DNA of 64,000 bases from Phenylobacterium sp. LH3H17 (GCF_024298925.1 NZ_CP101283.1:124001-188000); one strand, 5' to 3'. Numbered from the stretch's first letter, positions 19,487 through 28,920 are shown. The notes: a model not told the origin generated them from the sequence alone. Numbers and translations are program-made.

Positions 19487-20213
19487 GGATCCATCCGGTG
19501 ACCGACAGTCGCTCGCCGGCTGCGTAGCTCGCCACCTGGGTCACCGCGTGCAGCTGGGGCACTCGGAAGATGTTCAGCGCATTGAAGGTCGGGACATAGG
19601 CCTCGGCCACATGGCCGTCGGGGTCATAAAAGGCGAGCAGCCCGCCCCAGTCGGTGCGCCAGGCCGGGGTGAAGTTCAGCACATAGGCGTAGAGCCGGTT
19701 CTTGCCCTCCACGCCGTCGTCGTGGGCGGCGAGGAAGTCGCCGGCCCGGTAGCGGGTGGCCTGGGCGTCAACATAGGCCGGGCGCGGATCGCCCGTCAGC
19801 TTGCGGACGAACTGGAGGAAGGCCTCGCTGTTCAGCAGGCTGTAGACGGATTCCAGGGGCGCCAGGGGGCCGCCGGCGCGCTGGCCGGCCTCCATCAGGT
19901 CCGACAGCCGCCAGGCGTCGAACTGGTACTGGAAGCCGGCCTTGCCGCCCTCGACCATGGCCGCGTCCATGGCCGCGCGCCGGTCCGCCGGCATGGCCGC
20001 CAGGGTCTCCAGGGCGAAGTCGTAGGCCTTGCCGCCGATGTGCATGGACTTGTGCCAAGGCGTGGCGGTCGCCAGCGCCGTGCTCACGGCCCGGGCCTGG
20101 GCGAGCGGCAATATGCCGGGCAGGTGCAGGCGCCCGAAACGGGCGAAGGCGGCCGTCAGCTTGCCGGGGTCGACCCCGGGCGCGAGCCTCAAGCTGGAGG
20201 CCGCACCGCTCAA
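19476..20213 (-). CDS. 2-oxoglutarate/Fe(II)-dependent prolyl-hydroxylase-like oxygenase
   Basis: The 245-residue protein carries the double-stranded beta-helix iron site. The HxD pair is His164 and Asp166 (FLAAHDDG), the distal His is His222 (LHAVTQV), and Arg235 (ERLSVTGW) is the likely 2-oxoglutarate contact. The sequence resembles the Tpa1/Ofd1 ribosomal prolyl dihydroxylase-like group (COG3751), so a peptidyl-proline substrate is plausible but unproven. The best start is TTG at 20213, overlapping the upstream SDR stop as TTGA. A longer upstream reading frame exists but is only the out-of-frame shadow of that SDR. A later in-frame TTG is possible. Confidence 0.82.
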   Translation of the reverse strand: MSGAASSLRLAPGVDPGKLTAAFARFGRLHLPGILPLAQARAVSTALATATPWHKSMHIGGKAYDFALETLAAMPADRRAAMDAAMVEGGKAGFQYQFDAWRLSDLMEAGQRAGGPLAPLESVYSLLNSEAFLQFVRKLTGDPRPAYVDAQATRYRAGDFLAAHDDGVEGKNRLYAYVLNFTPAWRTDWGGLLAFYDPDGHVAEAYVPTFNALNIFRVPQLHAVTQVASYAAGERLSVTGWIRER

Positions 20214-21061
20214 GGCTGGGCCGGCGCCAGGTCGCCGAACATGGCGGCGAAGGGCGAGCCGGCGCTCTGATCCCAGGCGTGGCGGCTGCCCACGGTGATC
20301 CCGCCGTCGACCACGATGTGTGTCCCCGAGACGAAGGCCGAGGCGTCGGAGGCCAGGTAGAGCGCGGCCTGGGCGATGTCTTCGGGCATGCCGGCCTTGG
20401 GCACGGGCTGCACCGTGGCCGCGCCCTCCGCGACGCGGGCGGCCATCTGGTCGGCGACCTCGCGCGGCAGGCCCATGGAGGCGCCGAAGATGGAGGTGGC
20501 GATCAGGCCCGGGCAGATGGCGTTGACCCGGATCTTCTGCGGCGAGAGCTGGGCCGCCGCCACCCGGCTCATGTGGACGACCCCGGCCTTGGCCGTGGAA
20601 TAGGCGATGGGACCCCAGCCGGCCTGCAGTCCGGCGATCGAGGCGGTGTTGATGATCGAGCCGCCGCCGCGCTCCAGCATCAGCGGCACGGCGTGCTTCA
20701 TGCCCAGCGCCGGGCCCCGGACGAGGACGTCGAAGATCCAGCTCCAGCCCTCGGCGGTGATCTCGGGGATCGAGGTCATCCGGTCGGAGATGCCGGCGTT
20801 GTTGAACAGGATGTCCAGCCCGCCGAATTCCGACTTGGCCAGCTTCAGAGCGGCCTCGATCTGGCCCTCGTCGGTGACGTCGCAGTGGGCGTAGGCGACC
20901 TTGCCGGGGAAGCGCCTGGCGAGCATGGCGCCTTTTTCGTCCTGGATGTCGGCGGCCACGACCCGCGCGCCCTCGGCCACGAACAGCTCGACCGTTCCCA
21001 GCCCAATCCCCGACGCGGCCCCGGTGATCACCGCCACCTTGCCGTCCAGACGACCCGCCAT
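20210..21061 (-). CDS. SDR family oxidoreductase
   Basis: A classical short-chain dehydrogenase of 283 residues: TGAASGIG (13-20), the Asp38-containing end of beta-2 (AADIQD, indicating NAD preference), NNAG (87-90), and catalytic Ser141, Tyr154 and Lys158. The C-terminal VSGTHIVVDGGIT motif is typical of the FabG-like/glucose dehydrogenase-like subfamily. The substrate is unknown. It is the first gene of an operon with an oxygenase and an EamA transporter. The C-terminal tail after the VDGG motif is about 30 residues longer than usual. Confidence 0.88.
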   Translation of the reverse strand: MAGRLDGKVAVITGAASGIGLGTVELFVAEGARVVAADIQDEKGAMLARRFPGKVAYAHCDVTDEGQIEAALKLAKSEFGGLDILFNNAGISDRMTSIPEITAEGWSWIFDVLVRGPALGMKHAVPLMLERGGGSIINTASIAGLQAGWGPIAYSTAKAGVVHMSRVAAAQLSPQKIRVNAICPGLIATSIFGASMGLPREVADQMAARVAEGAATVQPVPKAGMPEDIAQAALYLASDASAFVSGTHIVVDGGITVGSRHAWDQSAGSPFAAMFGDLAPAQP

Positions 21062-21149
21062 GCCCCGCTCCCTTTATATGATCGGCGATAACTAGAGCCG
21101 GATCGACGCGGCGTCGAGAGAAAGACCCTGTTCGGGCTTGGCGCCAACC

Positions 21150-21290
21150 CCCAGATGCTCCCCCGCTGGGGGAGCTATCGGCCGAATGGCGGACTCTTCC
21201 CGCCGGGGATGAAACCCCGCCGTCACGTCGCCGAAGTGCGCGACGCGCCACCTCCCCCAAATCGCGCTGCGCGTTGGGGGAGGCTCTGGG
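21150..21290. repeat. Intergenic composite hairpin repeat, full copy
   Basis: Two stems in one element: GCTCCCCC/GGGGGAGC (21157-21164 and 21168-21175), and CCTCCCCCAA/TTGGGGGAGG (21251-21260 and 21274-21283), with GC-rich sequence between. The same two modules occur in inverted order and orientation at 24975-25122. It fills most of the gap between an SDR gene start and the end of the quinone oxidoreductase gene. Confidence 0.75.
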
Positions 21291-21294
21291 GACC

Positions 21295-22299
21295 TCAGTC
21301 GATCGTCACCACGACCTTGCCCATGGCCTTGCGGCTGCCGAGGTGGGCGATCGCGTCGGCGCCCTTGGCGAGCGGGAAGCTCTCGGAGACGTAGGGCTTG
21401 ATCTTGCCTTTGGCGTAGAGCTCCAGCAGCTCTTCGATGCTCTGCTGGAAGAGGCCGGGATTGCGCGCCGTCCAGTTGCCCCAGAACACGCCGACGATGT
21501 CGCAGCCCTTCAGGAGGGCGAGGTTCAGGGGGATGCGCGGGATGTCACCGGCGGCGAAGCCGATCACCAGGTAGCGGCCTTCCCAGGCGATGGCGCGCAG
21601 GGCGGGCTCGGCATAGTCGCCGCCCACCGCGTCATAGATCAGGTCGAAACCGTCGGCGCCGCCGGCTTCCTTAAACAGGGCGCCCAGCGCCTTCTGGCCA
21701 TCCTTGTCGAAGGGGCCGCGGCCATAGACCACCCCGGCGTCGGCGCCGTGCTTTATCGCCAGATCGACCTTCTCCTGGGTGGAGCAGGCGGCGACCACGC
21801 GGGCGCCCATGGCCTTGCCCAGTTCCACCGCCGAGAGGCCGACGCCGCCGGCCGCGCCCAGCACCAGCAGGGTGTCGCCGGGCTTGATGTGACCACGGTC
21901 CTTCAGCGCGTGATAGCTGGTGCCGTAGGTCAGGATGAAGGCCGCGGCGATGTCGTAGGGCATGGCGTCGGGGATCTTGGTCAGCCGGCCGGCCGGGGCG
22001 CTGACCTGCTCGACCATGCCGCCTGAACCGATCTGCGCCAGGACGCGGTCGCCGACCTTCACATTGGTCACGCCTTCGCCGACGGCGGAGATCACGCCCG
22101 AGAGTTCGCCACCAGGGGCGAAGGGGCGCGGCGGCTTGGCCTGGTACTTGTCCTCGATCATCAGCACGTCGGGGAAGTTGATCCCCACGGCCTTGACGTC
22201 GATGGTGGCGAAGCCGGGCTTGGGCGCGTCCGGCGCGGGGATGTCCTCATAGACCAGGGTCTCGGGTCCGCCCGTAACCTTGCTGAGCACCGCTTTCAT
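21295..22299 (-). CDS. NADPH:quinone oxidoreductase family (MDR, zinc-free)
   Basis: The protein (334 aa from the chosen start) is a medium-chain dehydrogenase/reductase of the QOR type. The N-terminal GroES-like domain contains VGINFPDVLMIEDKYQ and PFAPGGELSG. The cofactor domain has LGAAGGVGLSAVELGKAMGARV. Zinc-ligand cysteines of alcohol dehydrogenases are absent. The family reduces quinones or enones with NADPH. I chose ATG at 22299 (protein starts MKAVLSKVTGG), preceded by GGGAGA at proper distance, over an ATG six codons upstream, because the family begins with MKA. Monocistronic and divergent from rlmN. Confidence 0.9.
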   Translation of the reverse strand: MKAVLSKVTGGPETLVYEDIPAPDAPKPGFATIDVKAVGINFPDVLMIEDKYQAKPPRPFAPGGELSGVISAVGEGVTNVKVGDRVLAQIGSGGMVEQVSAPAGRLTKIPDAMPYDIAAAFILTYGTSYHALKDRGHIKPGDTLLVLGAAGGVGLSAVELGKAMGARVVAACSTQEKVDLAIKHGADAGVVYGRGPFDKDGQKALGALFKEAGGADGFDLIYDAVGGDYAEPALRAIAWEGRYLVIGFAAGDIPRIPLNLALLKGCDIVGVFWGNWTARNPGLFQQSIEELLELYAKGKIKPYVSESFPLAKGADAIAHLGSRKAMGKVVVTID

Positions 22300-22475
22300 C
22301 GTCGTCTCCCGCGTCATCTTGGATTTGGCGCGGACGCTAGCGCAGGGGCGCGGGGCGCGGAAGGGTCAGGCGAACATTTGTTTGATTGACTCCGCGCGGC
22401 TAGGTCGCGGGCGGTTCATTTGGTGGAAGGGCCGCCTTCGCCTATATTGGCAGGCTTCCAGACAGCGAGTTTCCC

Positions 22476-23654
22476 TTGGGCGTCACCCTTGATCTTTCGC
22501 GCGGATCCTCCGCGCCCACGGCCGTGAAGCCGAACCTCTCCGGCCTGACCCGCAAGGGTCTCGCCGAGGCGCTGGTGGCTGCCGAGGTGGTGAAGCCCGA
22601 AAAGGCCAAGATGCGGGCGACCCAGCTCTGGCGCTGGATCCACCACTATGGCGTCACCGACTTCGCCATGATGACCGACGTCGCCAAGGAGACCCGCGCG
22701 GCGCTCGCCGAGGCCTTCTCGCTGACTCGGCCCGAGATCGTCGAGCGCCAGGTGTCCAAGGACGGCACCCGCAAGTGGCTGATCCGCATGGCCCCGGGGA
22801 TCGAGGTCGAGACCGTCTATATTCCCGATGTCGGCCGATCCGGCGCGCTCTGCGTCTCCAGCCAGGTGGGCTGCACGCTCAACTGCACCTTCTGCCACAC
22901 CGGCACCCAGGCCCTGGTTCGCAACCTGACCGCCGCCGAGATCGTCGCCCAGGTCCAGGTCGCCCGCGACGACCTTTCGGAATGGCCCTCGCCCAAGGAA
23001 GACCGCCGGCTCTCCAACATCGTCTTCATGGGCATGGGCGAGCCGCTCTACAATCTGGACAATGTGGCCGACGCCATCGACATCATCTCCGATGGAGAGG
23101 GCATCGCCATCTCGCGGCGGCGGATCACCGTCTCGACCTCGGGCGTGGTCCCGGAGCTGCACGAGTTGGGCGAGCGCACCCAGGCCATGCTGGCCATCTC
23201 GCTGCACGCCACCAACGACGCCCTGCGCGACGTCCTGGTGCCGCTCAACAAGAAGTATCCGATCGAGCAGCTGATCGCCGGCATCCGCGCCTATCCGGGC
23301 CTGTCCAACGCCCGGCGGGTGACGTTCGAATACGTCATGCTGAAGGGGGTCAACGACAGTCCGGCCGAGGCTCTCGCCCTGCTCAAGCTGCTCAAGGGCG
23401 TGCCGGCCAAGATCAACCTGATCCCGTTCAACCCCTGGCCGGGAACGGACTACGAATGCTCGAGCTGGGGCGCGATCGAGACGTTCGCGGCGATCCTCAA
23501 CAAGGCCGGCTACGCCTCGCCGATCCGCACCCCGCGCGGCCGCGACATCCTGGCGGCCTGCGGGCAGCTGAAGTCGGAGAGCGAGAAGGTCCGCGCCAGC
23601 GCCCGGCGCAAGGCCCCGGTCGAGCCGCCGGAGGCTGAGGGCATTGTGGTCTAG
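22476..23654 (+). CDS. rlmN: Dual-specificity 23S rRNA/tRNA adenine-C2 methyltransferase RlmN
   Basis: RlmN is a radical-SAM enzyme that methylates C2 of A2503 in 23S rRNA and A37 of some tRNAs. The [4Fe-4S] cluster cysteines are Cys133, Cys137 and Cys140 (GCTLNCTFC). The mechanistic cysteines are Cys126 (LCVSSQ) and Cys362 (DILAACGQ). The family motifs [29 protein letters not shown] and [10 protein letters not shown] are all present. The start is TTG at 22476, and no better start with family-length N-terminus is visible. The C-terminal about 30 residues are charged and extend past the core. Confidence 0.96.
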   Translation: MGVTLDLSRGSSAPTAVKPNLSGLTRKGLAEALVAAEVVKPEKAKMRATQLWRWIHHYGVTDFAMMTDVAKETRAALAEAFSLTRPEIVERQVSKDGTRKWLIRMAPGIEVETVYIPDVGRSGALCVSSQVGCTLNCTFCHTGTQALVRNLTAAEIVAQVQVARDDLSEWPSPKEDRRLSNIVFMGMGEPLYNLDNVADAIDIISDGEGIAISRRRITVSTSGVVPELHELGERTQAMLAISLHATNDALRDVLVPLNKKYPIEQLIAGIRAYPGLSNARRVTFEYVMLKGVNDSPAEALALLKLLKGVPAKINLIPFNPWPGTDYECSSWGAIETFAAILNKAGYASPIRTPRGRDILAACGQLKSESEKVRASARRKAPVEPPEAEGIVV

Positions 23655-23706
23655 CGCCACCATGATAACCCTTCGCCCCGACCTTAACTTTCGCTGACGG
23701 GCCCCC

Positions 23707-24135
23707 ATGCCGCCAGACCTGCAGTCCCCTGAAATCCAGGCCTTCGCAACCGGCTTTCCGATCACCCTGATGCATATCGCGGTGACGGTGCTGATCCTGG
23801 TCCTCGCCGCGGGCGTCTACATCCTGCTGACGCCGCACAAGGAGATCACTCTGATCCGGGCCGGCAATTCCGCCGCCGCCCTGTCGCTGGGCGGTGTGCT
23901 GCTCGGCCTCTCCATTCCGCTCGCCACGTCATTGGCGCGCTCCACCTCCATGCTGGAGATCGCGCTCTGGGGCGCCGCGGCCGTGGCGCTGCAGTTGCTG
24001 GTCTTCCGGTTGGTGGACATGCTGCTGCGCGGCCTGCCCCAGCGGATCCAGGAGGGCGAGGTCGCCGCCGCGGCCCTGCTGGTCGGCGCCAAGCTGGCCA
24101 CCGCCGTGATCATCGCCGCCGCGGTCTCGGGCTAG
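23707..24135 (+). CDS. DUF350 membrane protein
   Basis: The 142-residue protein has four predicted membrane helices (about 18-40, 53-75, 82-103 and 120-141). The DUF350 pattern has repeated small-residue helices and the TPHKEITLIRAGNSAAALSLGG segment after the first helix. The family (YjfL-like) is of unknown function. It is separated by only 4 bp from the downstream membrane-anchored protease, so the two are cotranscribed and likely work together at the inner membrane. Confidence 0.88.
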   Translation: MPPDLQSPEIQAFATGFPITLMHIAVTVLILVLAAGVYILLTPHKEITLIRAGNSAAALSLGGVLLGLSIPLATSLARSTSMLEIALWGAAAVALQLLVFRLVDMLLRGLPQRIQEGEVAAAALLVGAKLATAVIIAAAVSG

Positions 24136-24139
24136 GACA

Positions 24140-24970
24140 GTGCATTTCCCCCGGCTACCCGACTGGTTGGTCTATCTGGCGGTGGTGCTGGCGCTGCTGA
24201 TCGGCGCCGTGGGCCGCCAGGAACGCGCCGACGCCCCTCCGCCGCCGCCGCCGGTGGCCGGGGAGGAGGGCCTGCCGCTGGGTCCCGCCTCGCCGTTCGA
24301 TCCGTCGGTGGTGGTCGACGTGCCGGACATGGCCGAACCGGGGGTGGGCACCGCCTTCTCCGTGGCCGACAAGGGCGTCTGGGTCACCGCTCGCCACGTG
24401 GTCGACGGCTGTTCGCAAACCGCCATCGTGGTGGCCGAGGGCCGCGGCGTGGAGGCCAAGGTGCGCATCGATCCGCGCGGCGAGGCCGCGATCCTCACCA
24501 CCGAGGGCGGGGCGCCGCCCCTGCCCATGGGTCTGGACCAGCCGCTTCGCCGGGGTGACCGCGCCTATCACCTGGGCTTCCCCCAGGGCCAGCCGGGGGA
24601 GGCCACCTCGCGCCTGCTGGGCCGTGAGAACCTGGTGGTGCGCGGTCGCGGCGCGCGCACCGAGCCGGTGCTGGTCTGGGCCGAGACCGGCCGCACGGAC
24701 AATCTCAAGGGCTCCCTGGCTGGACTTTCCGGCTCGCCGGCCCTGGACCGCGCGGGCCGCGTGGTGGGCGTCACCGTGGCCGAGTCCCCCCGCCGGGGCC
24801 GGATCTACACCACTGCGCCCGAGACGGTGACCAGCGCGCTGGTCGCCACCCACGAGCGGGCCGCGGGTTTCGCCATGGGCGAGCCGATCACCATCGAAAA
24901 CTACGGCCGGGTCGCCGACACCCTGCGCCGCGACCTGCGCGTGGCGCAGGTGATCTGCCTGAAGACCTAG
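24140..24970 (+). CDS. Membrane-anchored trypsin-like serine protease (S1C-like), atypical triad
   Basis: The 276-residue protein has a single N-terminal membrane anchor (residues about 9-25), a Pro-rich linker (33-38), and a chymotrypsin-fold domain facing the periplasm. The catalytic His is His86 (VTARHVVDG), and the nucleophile Ser197 is in GLSGSP. At the position of the usual Asp (DxAxL in DegP-like proteases) the sequence reads GEAAIL, so Glu115 seems to replace the aspartate. There is no PDZ domain. The start is GTG at 24140. It is paired with the DUF350 gene immediately upstream. Substrates are unknown; reduced or altered activity is possible. Confidence 0.83.
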   Translation: MHFPRLPDWLVYLAVVLALLIGAVGRQERADAPPPPPPVAGEEGLPLGPASPFDPSVVVDVPDMAEPGVGTAFSVADKGVWVTARHVVDGCSQTAIVVAEGRGVEAKVRIDPRGEAAILTTEGGAPPLPMGLDQPLRRGDRAYHLGFPQGQPGEATSRLLGRENLVVRGRGARTEPVLVWAETGRTDNLKGSLAGLSGSPALDRAGRVVGVTVAESPRRGRIYTTAPETVTSALVATHERAAGFAMGEPITIENYGRVADTLRRDLRVAQVICLKT

Positions 24971-24974
24971 AACT

Positions 24975-25122
24975 CCAAATCCTCCCCTAGCGCGCAGCGC
25001 GGTTTGGGGGAGGTGGATCGTCGCCTCTTCGCGACGAGACGGAGGGGGTTGAAGCGCGCCAAGGCGAGTCAAAGTCCCCCTCAGTCGGCTTTGCCGACAG
25101 CTCCCCCAAAAGGGGAGCATCT
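24975..25122. repeat. Intergenic composite hairpin repeat, inverted full copy
   Basis: It contains CCTCCCCTAGCGCGCAGC with a downstream TTTGGGGGAGG (24981-25013), then TCGGCTTTGCCGA (25085-25097) and GCTCCCCCAAAAGGGGAGC (25100-25118). The right half is the near-exact reverse complement of 14440-14475, and the left half matches the reverse complement of 21251-21283. The element sits between the convergent protease and AmpG genes. Confidence 0.78.
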
Positions 25123-25130
25123 CAGGCTAC

Positions 25131-26861
25131 CTAGACCGCGGGCTCCGCCGCAGCGTCGGTAGCTGTCTCATCCTTCGGGGTCTTGGCCGCGACCATGAAG
25201 GCCAGGACCACGCCGATCACCCCGATCAGGGCCGAGTAGAGGAAGAAGACCACATAGCCGGCGCCGAGCGCCTGGGCGGTGACCCCCGACTTGGCCGCCG
25301 CCGCGGCATAGGCTTCGGCCGGGGTGGCGGCGAACAGGGCCTTGAGCGCGGCGAAGACGCCGCCCGCGTCGGCCGAGGCCGCCGCCCCCTCGACGATCCG
25401 CCCCGACTGCGAGGCCACCAGCTTGCCCGGCAGAGAGTAGAGCGAGGAGAACAGGGCGTACTGGGTCGCTGTGAAGCCCGCCGACGTCAGGCTCGACATG
25501 TAGGCGATCAGGCAGGTGCCGGAGAAGCCGCCGGCGATGTTGTCCACTCCGATGGCGATGGTCAGCGCGCTCATCGAGGCGCCCTGCGTCGCCAGCCAGG
25601 CGAACACCAGGTTGCTCAATGGACCCGCGAAGGCGCCGACCACCAGGGCCCGCAGCAGGCCCAGCCGCACCACCGCGAAGCCGCCCAGGCCCACGCCGAG
25701 CATGGTCATGGGAATCCCGAACACCTTGCGGATCTCGGCGATCTCGATCTTCGAGAAGCCCAGGTCCTGGTAGAACGGGTTCATGATGTTGAGCACGAAG
25801 TCCGACAGCCGGTAGAGGCAGATGGTGGCCAGGATCAGCGCCGCCAGGCCCCCGAACCGGGCGAAGAATTCGCGGAACGGCTCGCCCAGGGCCACGCCCA
25901 GATAGCGGCCCGGCCGGGTCTGGACCCCGGGCACGGGGCAGGCGGCCAGGAAGATGATCGTTCCGCCGACGACGACCCCGGCGATCTGTGCGAAGACGCC
26001 CCAGGGCTTGGCCTCCCAGGCGGCCTTGAAGCCCTCGGCGGCGCCCGTCTGACCCAGGCGGGCCATGGCGTCGGTGATGATCGCTACATTGCCCGAGAGC
26101 CCCGAGCCCAGCACCAGGGCGCCGAACACCAGCACCGCCAGGCGGGCGAACCATTCGGGAATCTCGAAGGCCGGGCGCGAGGGGATGTCCTCGGCGTGGA
26201 TCGGACGGATCTCGTGCTGGGCCTCGCGCGGCGCCCCCAGGACGCCCGCGACGCCGATCAGCATCAGGAGCGCCATGATCGCATAGCTCATGTTCCAGGA
26301 GATCACTTCGGCCAGGGCCAGGGCCGCGGCCCCGGCCGCCACATTGGCCAGCCGCCAGCCCCACTGATAGGCGGCCGCCATGACGCCCTGCTTCTCCTGC
26401 CCCGCGGCCTCGATCCGCCAGGCGTCGATGACGATGTCCTGGGTCGCGCCGGCGAAGCCGACCACCACCGCGAAGAGCGCGATCAGGCCCAGATTGGTCG
26501 CCGGATTTCCGCCCGCCATCAGCCAGAGGCCGATCATGATCGCCGCCTGGGCCACCAGCATCCAGGAGCGGCGATGGCCCAGCCACTTGGTCAGGCCCGG
26601 CACCTTGGTGCGGTCGATCAGCGGCGCCCAGAGGAACTTGAAGGAATAGGCCAGCGTCGCCAGGCTGAGGAAGGCGATGGTCTCAAGGCTGAGGCCGGCG
26701 TCGCGCATCCAGGCCGAAAGGGTGTCGAAGATCAGCAGGTTGGGCAGGCCCGAGGCGAAACCCAGGGCCAGCATCACCAGGGAGCGACGCTCCAGATAGA
26801 CGGCCAGGGACTGCAGGGCGCCACGCTTGGGGGCCGGCGCGGCTTGGCTTTCGGTGGTCAT
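25131..26861 (-). CDS. ampG: AmpG-family muropeptide MFS permease
   Basis: This 576-residue major facilitator protein matches AmpG, the inner-membrane importer of anhydro-muropeptides used in peptidoglycan recycling and beta-lactamase induction. Diagnostic sequences are LALGFASGLPNLLIFDTLSAWMRDAG at residues about 33-58, KFLWAPLIDR, GHRRSWML, and ATQDIVIDAWRIE (residues about 140-152). It has about 14 membrane spans and a long soluble loop around 210-240. It is longer than E. coli AmpG (491 aa) because of an inserted central membrane region, as in many alphaproteobacteria. No beta-lactamase gene is nearby. Confidence 0.88.
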   Translation of the reverse strand: MTTESQAAPAPKRGALQSLAVYLERRSLVMLALGFASGLPNLLIFDTLSAWMRDAGLSLETIAFLSLATLAYSFKFLWAPLIDRTKVPGLTKWLGHRRSWMLVAQAAIMIGLWLMAGGNPATNLGLIALFAVVVGFAGATQDIVIDAWRIEAAGQEKQGVMAAAYQWGWRLANVAAGAAALALAEVISWNMSYAIMALLMLIGVAGVLGAPREAQHEIRPIHAEDIPSRPAFEIPEWFARLAVLVFGALVLGSGLSGNVAIITDAMARLGQTGAAEGFKAAWEAKPWGVFAQIAGVVVGGTIIFLAACPVPGVQTRPGRYLGVALGEPFREFFARFGGLAALILATICLYRLSDFVLNIMNPFYQDLGFSKIEIAEIRKVFGIPMTMLGVGLGGFAVVRLGLLRALVVGAFAGPLSNLVFAWLATQGASMSALTIAIGVDNIAGGFSGTCLIAYMSSLTSAGFTATQYALFSSLYSLPGKLVASQSGRIVEGAAASADAGGVFAALKALFAATPAEAYAAAAAKSGVTAQALGAGYVVFFLYSALIGVIGVVLAFMVAAKTPKDETATDAAAEPAV

Positions 26862-26898
26862 GGACAGGCGTTCCCGGCGCGCGGGGCCGCCCCCGCCG

Positions 26899-28428
26899 TC
26901 AGCGGACCTTGGCCCGCTCCGCTTTTCCCGTCCAGTCGCCGCGCCCGGTCCATTTGGCTAGCGCCCGGCGCAGGGCGTCGGGAGAGAGCGGCTTGACCAG
27001 GAAGTCGTCCATGCCGGCCGCCAGGCAGGCGTGGCGGTCCTCCTCGAAGGCGTTGGCGGTGAGCGCCACGACCGGAGTCCTGACCCCCAGGATCCGCGCC
27101 CGCTCGGTGGTCTGCAGGCCCGACATGCCGGGCATGCGCATGTCCATCAGGATCAGGTCGTAGTCGCCGACCGCGAGCGCCGCCAGCGCCTCCTCGCCGC
27201 CGCTGGCCTGGTCGACGGCGCAGCCTTCGCGGCGAAGCAGGGTGCGGGCCAGCAGGGCGTTGATGGGATTGTCCTCGACCAGCAGCACGCGGGCGCCTGG
27301 CGCCGCGGCGGGGGCGACGCGATCATCTTCTTCCGGCGCCTCGACGCGATGGGCGCCCGCGCGCAGGCCGGCGGCGGCCAGCACGCGCTCGGCCAGGGAT
27401 CCCCGGCGCAGGGGCTTGATCAGGTAGCCGGCGAAGCCCGCGGCGCGGTAACGGTCGATCAGGCCGCGATCCTCCGGCGCGAGCAGCACGATGGCCGTGC
27501 GCCCGGCGGGCAGGGGCAGGGTCTTGCCCGACGCCGCGAGGGCGTGGTCCAGCAAGAGGACATCGGCGGGGCCGGCCTGGGCGATCAGGGCCGCGACGCT
27601 CGTGGCGCCGACGGCGTCACCGCCGCCGGCCTCGATCAGGCGCCGCGCCGACTCGGCGAGGACGGGATTGGCGCTGGCCAGGGCCACGGTGCGGCCGCGC
27701 AGGGCGAATTCAGGCGTGGCCGGCAGGCGTTCGAGGTCCGCCTCGAACCAGAAGGCCGCGCCCCCATGGGCCGAGGTCTCGACCCCGACCGCGCCGTGCA
27801 TGGCGCTGGCCAGCTTGCGGGCGATGGCCAGGCCCAGGCCCGCCCCGCCCAGTTGCAGGTCGTGCGACGGGTCGGCCATTTCGAAGGCCTCGAAGATCTT
27901 GTCGCGGGCCGCCTCGGTGACACCCGGGCCGGTGTCGGCCACGGTGAAGCGCAGGCGTTCGCCCACCTCGGCGACGGTGACCAGCACGCCGCCTTGCGTC
28001 GTGAACTTGATGGCGTTGCCCGCGAAATTCAGCAGGATCTGGCGCAGCCGGCCCTCATCGGCGAAGGCCTGGCCGATCCCGGCCGGAGCGGCCCAGGCGA
28101 TCTCCAGCCCCTTTTCGCGCGCCCTCGGCGACATCAGCTCGCACACCGAGCGCAGCAGGCCCTCGACCTCGAAGGTCGACGGCTGCAGCTCGATCTTGTC
28201 GGCGCCCAGGCGGGCGAAATCCAGTACGTCGTTGACCAGGCCCAACAGGTGCTCGCCGGAATCGCGCAGCGCCGCCACATAGGCGCGCTGCTCCTGGGTC
28301 AGGCGGGTGCCCTCCAACAGCCGGGCCATGCCCAACACGCCGTTCAGCGGCGTGCGGAATTCGTGGCTCAGGGAGGCGAGCTGTTCGGCGCTGACGTTCG
28401 CGGCGCGGGGTGGGGTCTTGCGGGCCAT
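26899..28428 (-). CDS. Soluble hybrid histidine kinase with degenerate plus intact receiver
   Basis: The 509-residue kinase has no membrane span and no PAS domain. HisKA begins near residue 13, with phosphoacceptor His22 (SLSHEFRTPLNG). The HATPase domain follows (DEGRLRQILLNFAGNAIKFT, ADTGPGV, GAGLGLAIARKL). The first receiver-like domain (about 240-350) keeps an aspartate in LLLDHAL and a lysine in YLIKPL, but its acidic pocket is replaced (ASANP), so it is probably degenerate. The second receiver (ARVLLVEDNPINA, DLILMDMRMPG, FLVKPL) is intact. The very short N-terminus suggests its input comes from a partner protein. An XRE regulator gene lies just upstream. Confidence 0.92.
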   Translation of the reverse strand: MARKTPPRAANVSAEQLASLSHEFRTPLNGVLGMARLLEGTRLTQEQRAYVAALRDSGEHLLGLVNDVLDFARLGADKIELQPSTFEVEGLLRSVCELMSPRAREKGLEIAWAAPAGIGQAFADEGRLRQILLNFAGNAIKFTTQGGVLVTVAEVGERLRFTVADTGPGVTEAARDKIFEAFEMADPSHDLQLGGAGLGLAIARKLASAMHGAVGVETSAHGGAAFWFEADLERLPATPEFALRGRTVALASANPVLAESARRLIEAGGGDAVGATSVAALIAQAGPADVLLLDHALAASGKTLPLPAGRTAIVLLAPEDRGLIDRYRAAGFAGYLIKPLRRGSLAERVLAAAGLRAGAHRVEAPEEDDRVAPAAAPGARVLLVEDNPINALLARTLLRREGCAVDQASGGEEALAALAVGDYDLILMDMRMPGMSGLQTTERARILGVRTPVVALTANAFEEDRHACLAAGMDDFLVKPLSPDALRRALAKWTGRGDWTGKAERAKVR

Positions 28429-28474
28429 GACGTCAACCCTAACGACCGCCGCTTAATGGAGGGTCAAACCTCGC

Positions 28475-28864
28475 TCAGGACGAGCGAGGGACCGCCATCT
28501 CGCGCGCCAGGGCCACCAGGGCCGTCCGCGCCGAGGCCTTGGGTATGTCGACGAAGGCTTCCAGCAGGTCGACCGCTCCGGATACGGCCAGGGCCTGGAC
28601 GATGTCGTCGGCGGCGTCGGAGATCGCGCCCTCCTCGCCGACCAGCCAGCCGACCGTGGTGTCCAGCGCCGCGGCGACCGCCACCAGGGTGGAGCCCGAG
28701 ACCCGGTTGGCTCCGCGCTCGTACTTCTGCACCTGCTGGAATGACACGCCGATCTGATCGGCAAGCGCCCCCTGGCTTATCCCCAGGGACTTGCGCCGCA
28801 GGCGCATCCGCGCGCCGATGGCGATATCGACGGGATCGGGTCCGGCAGCGTCGTCGAGGGCCAT
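28475..28864 (-). CDS. XRE-family transcriptional regulator
   Basis: A 129-residue DNA-binding protein with an N-terminal HTH_XRE domain (about residues 14-70). The recognition region reads SQGALADQIGVSFQQVQKYE, a form very common in alphaproteobacterial regulators. The C-terminal half is a short helical dimerisation-like region. It lies upstream of the hybrid kinase and divergent from a LuxR-type gene, with 99 bp between the starts containing a small palindrome that may be its operator. Targets are unknown. Confidence 0.9.
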   Translation of the reverse strand: MALDDAAGPDPVDIAIGARMRLRRKSLGISQGALADQIGVSFQQVQKYERGANRVSGSTLVAVAAALDTTVGWLVGEEGAISDAADDIVQALAVSGAVDLLEAFVDIPKASARTALVALAREMAVPRSS

Positions 28865-28920
28865 GTTGCGACCTCCTCAGCCGCCCTGCGGCGATATACG
28901 GCGCAAGAGCGTAACCATAG

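Noticed and set aside
19476-21260. A 594-codon minus-strand frame as one fused protein
   Set aside because: Its first two thirds are the out-of-frame image of the SDR gene at 20210-21061; only the part from TTG 20213 has oxygenase motifs.
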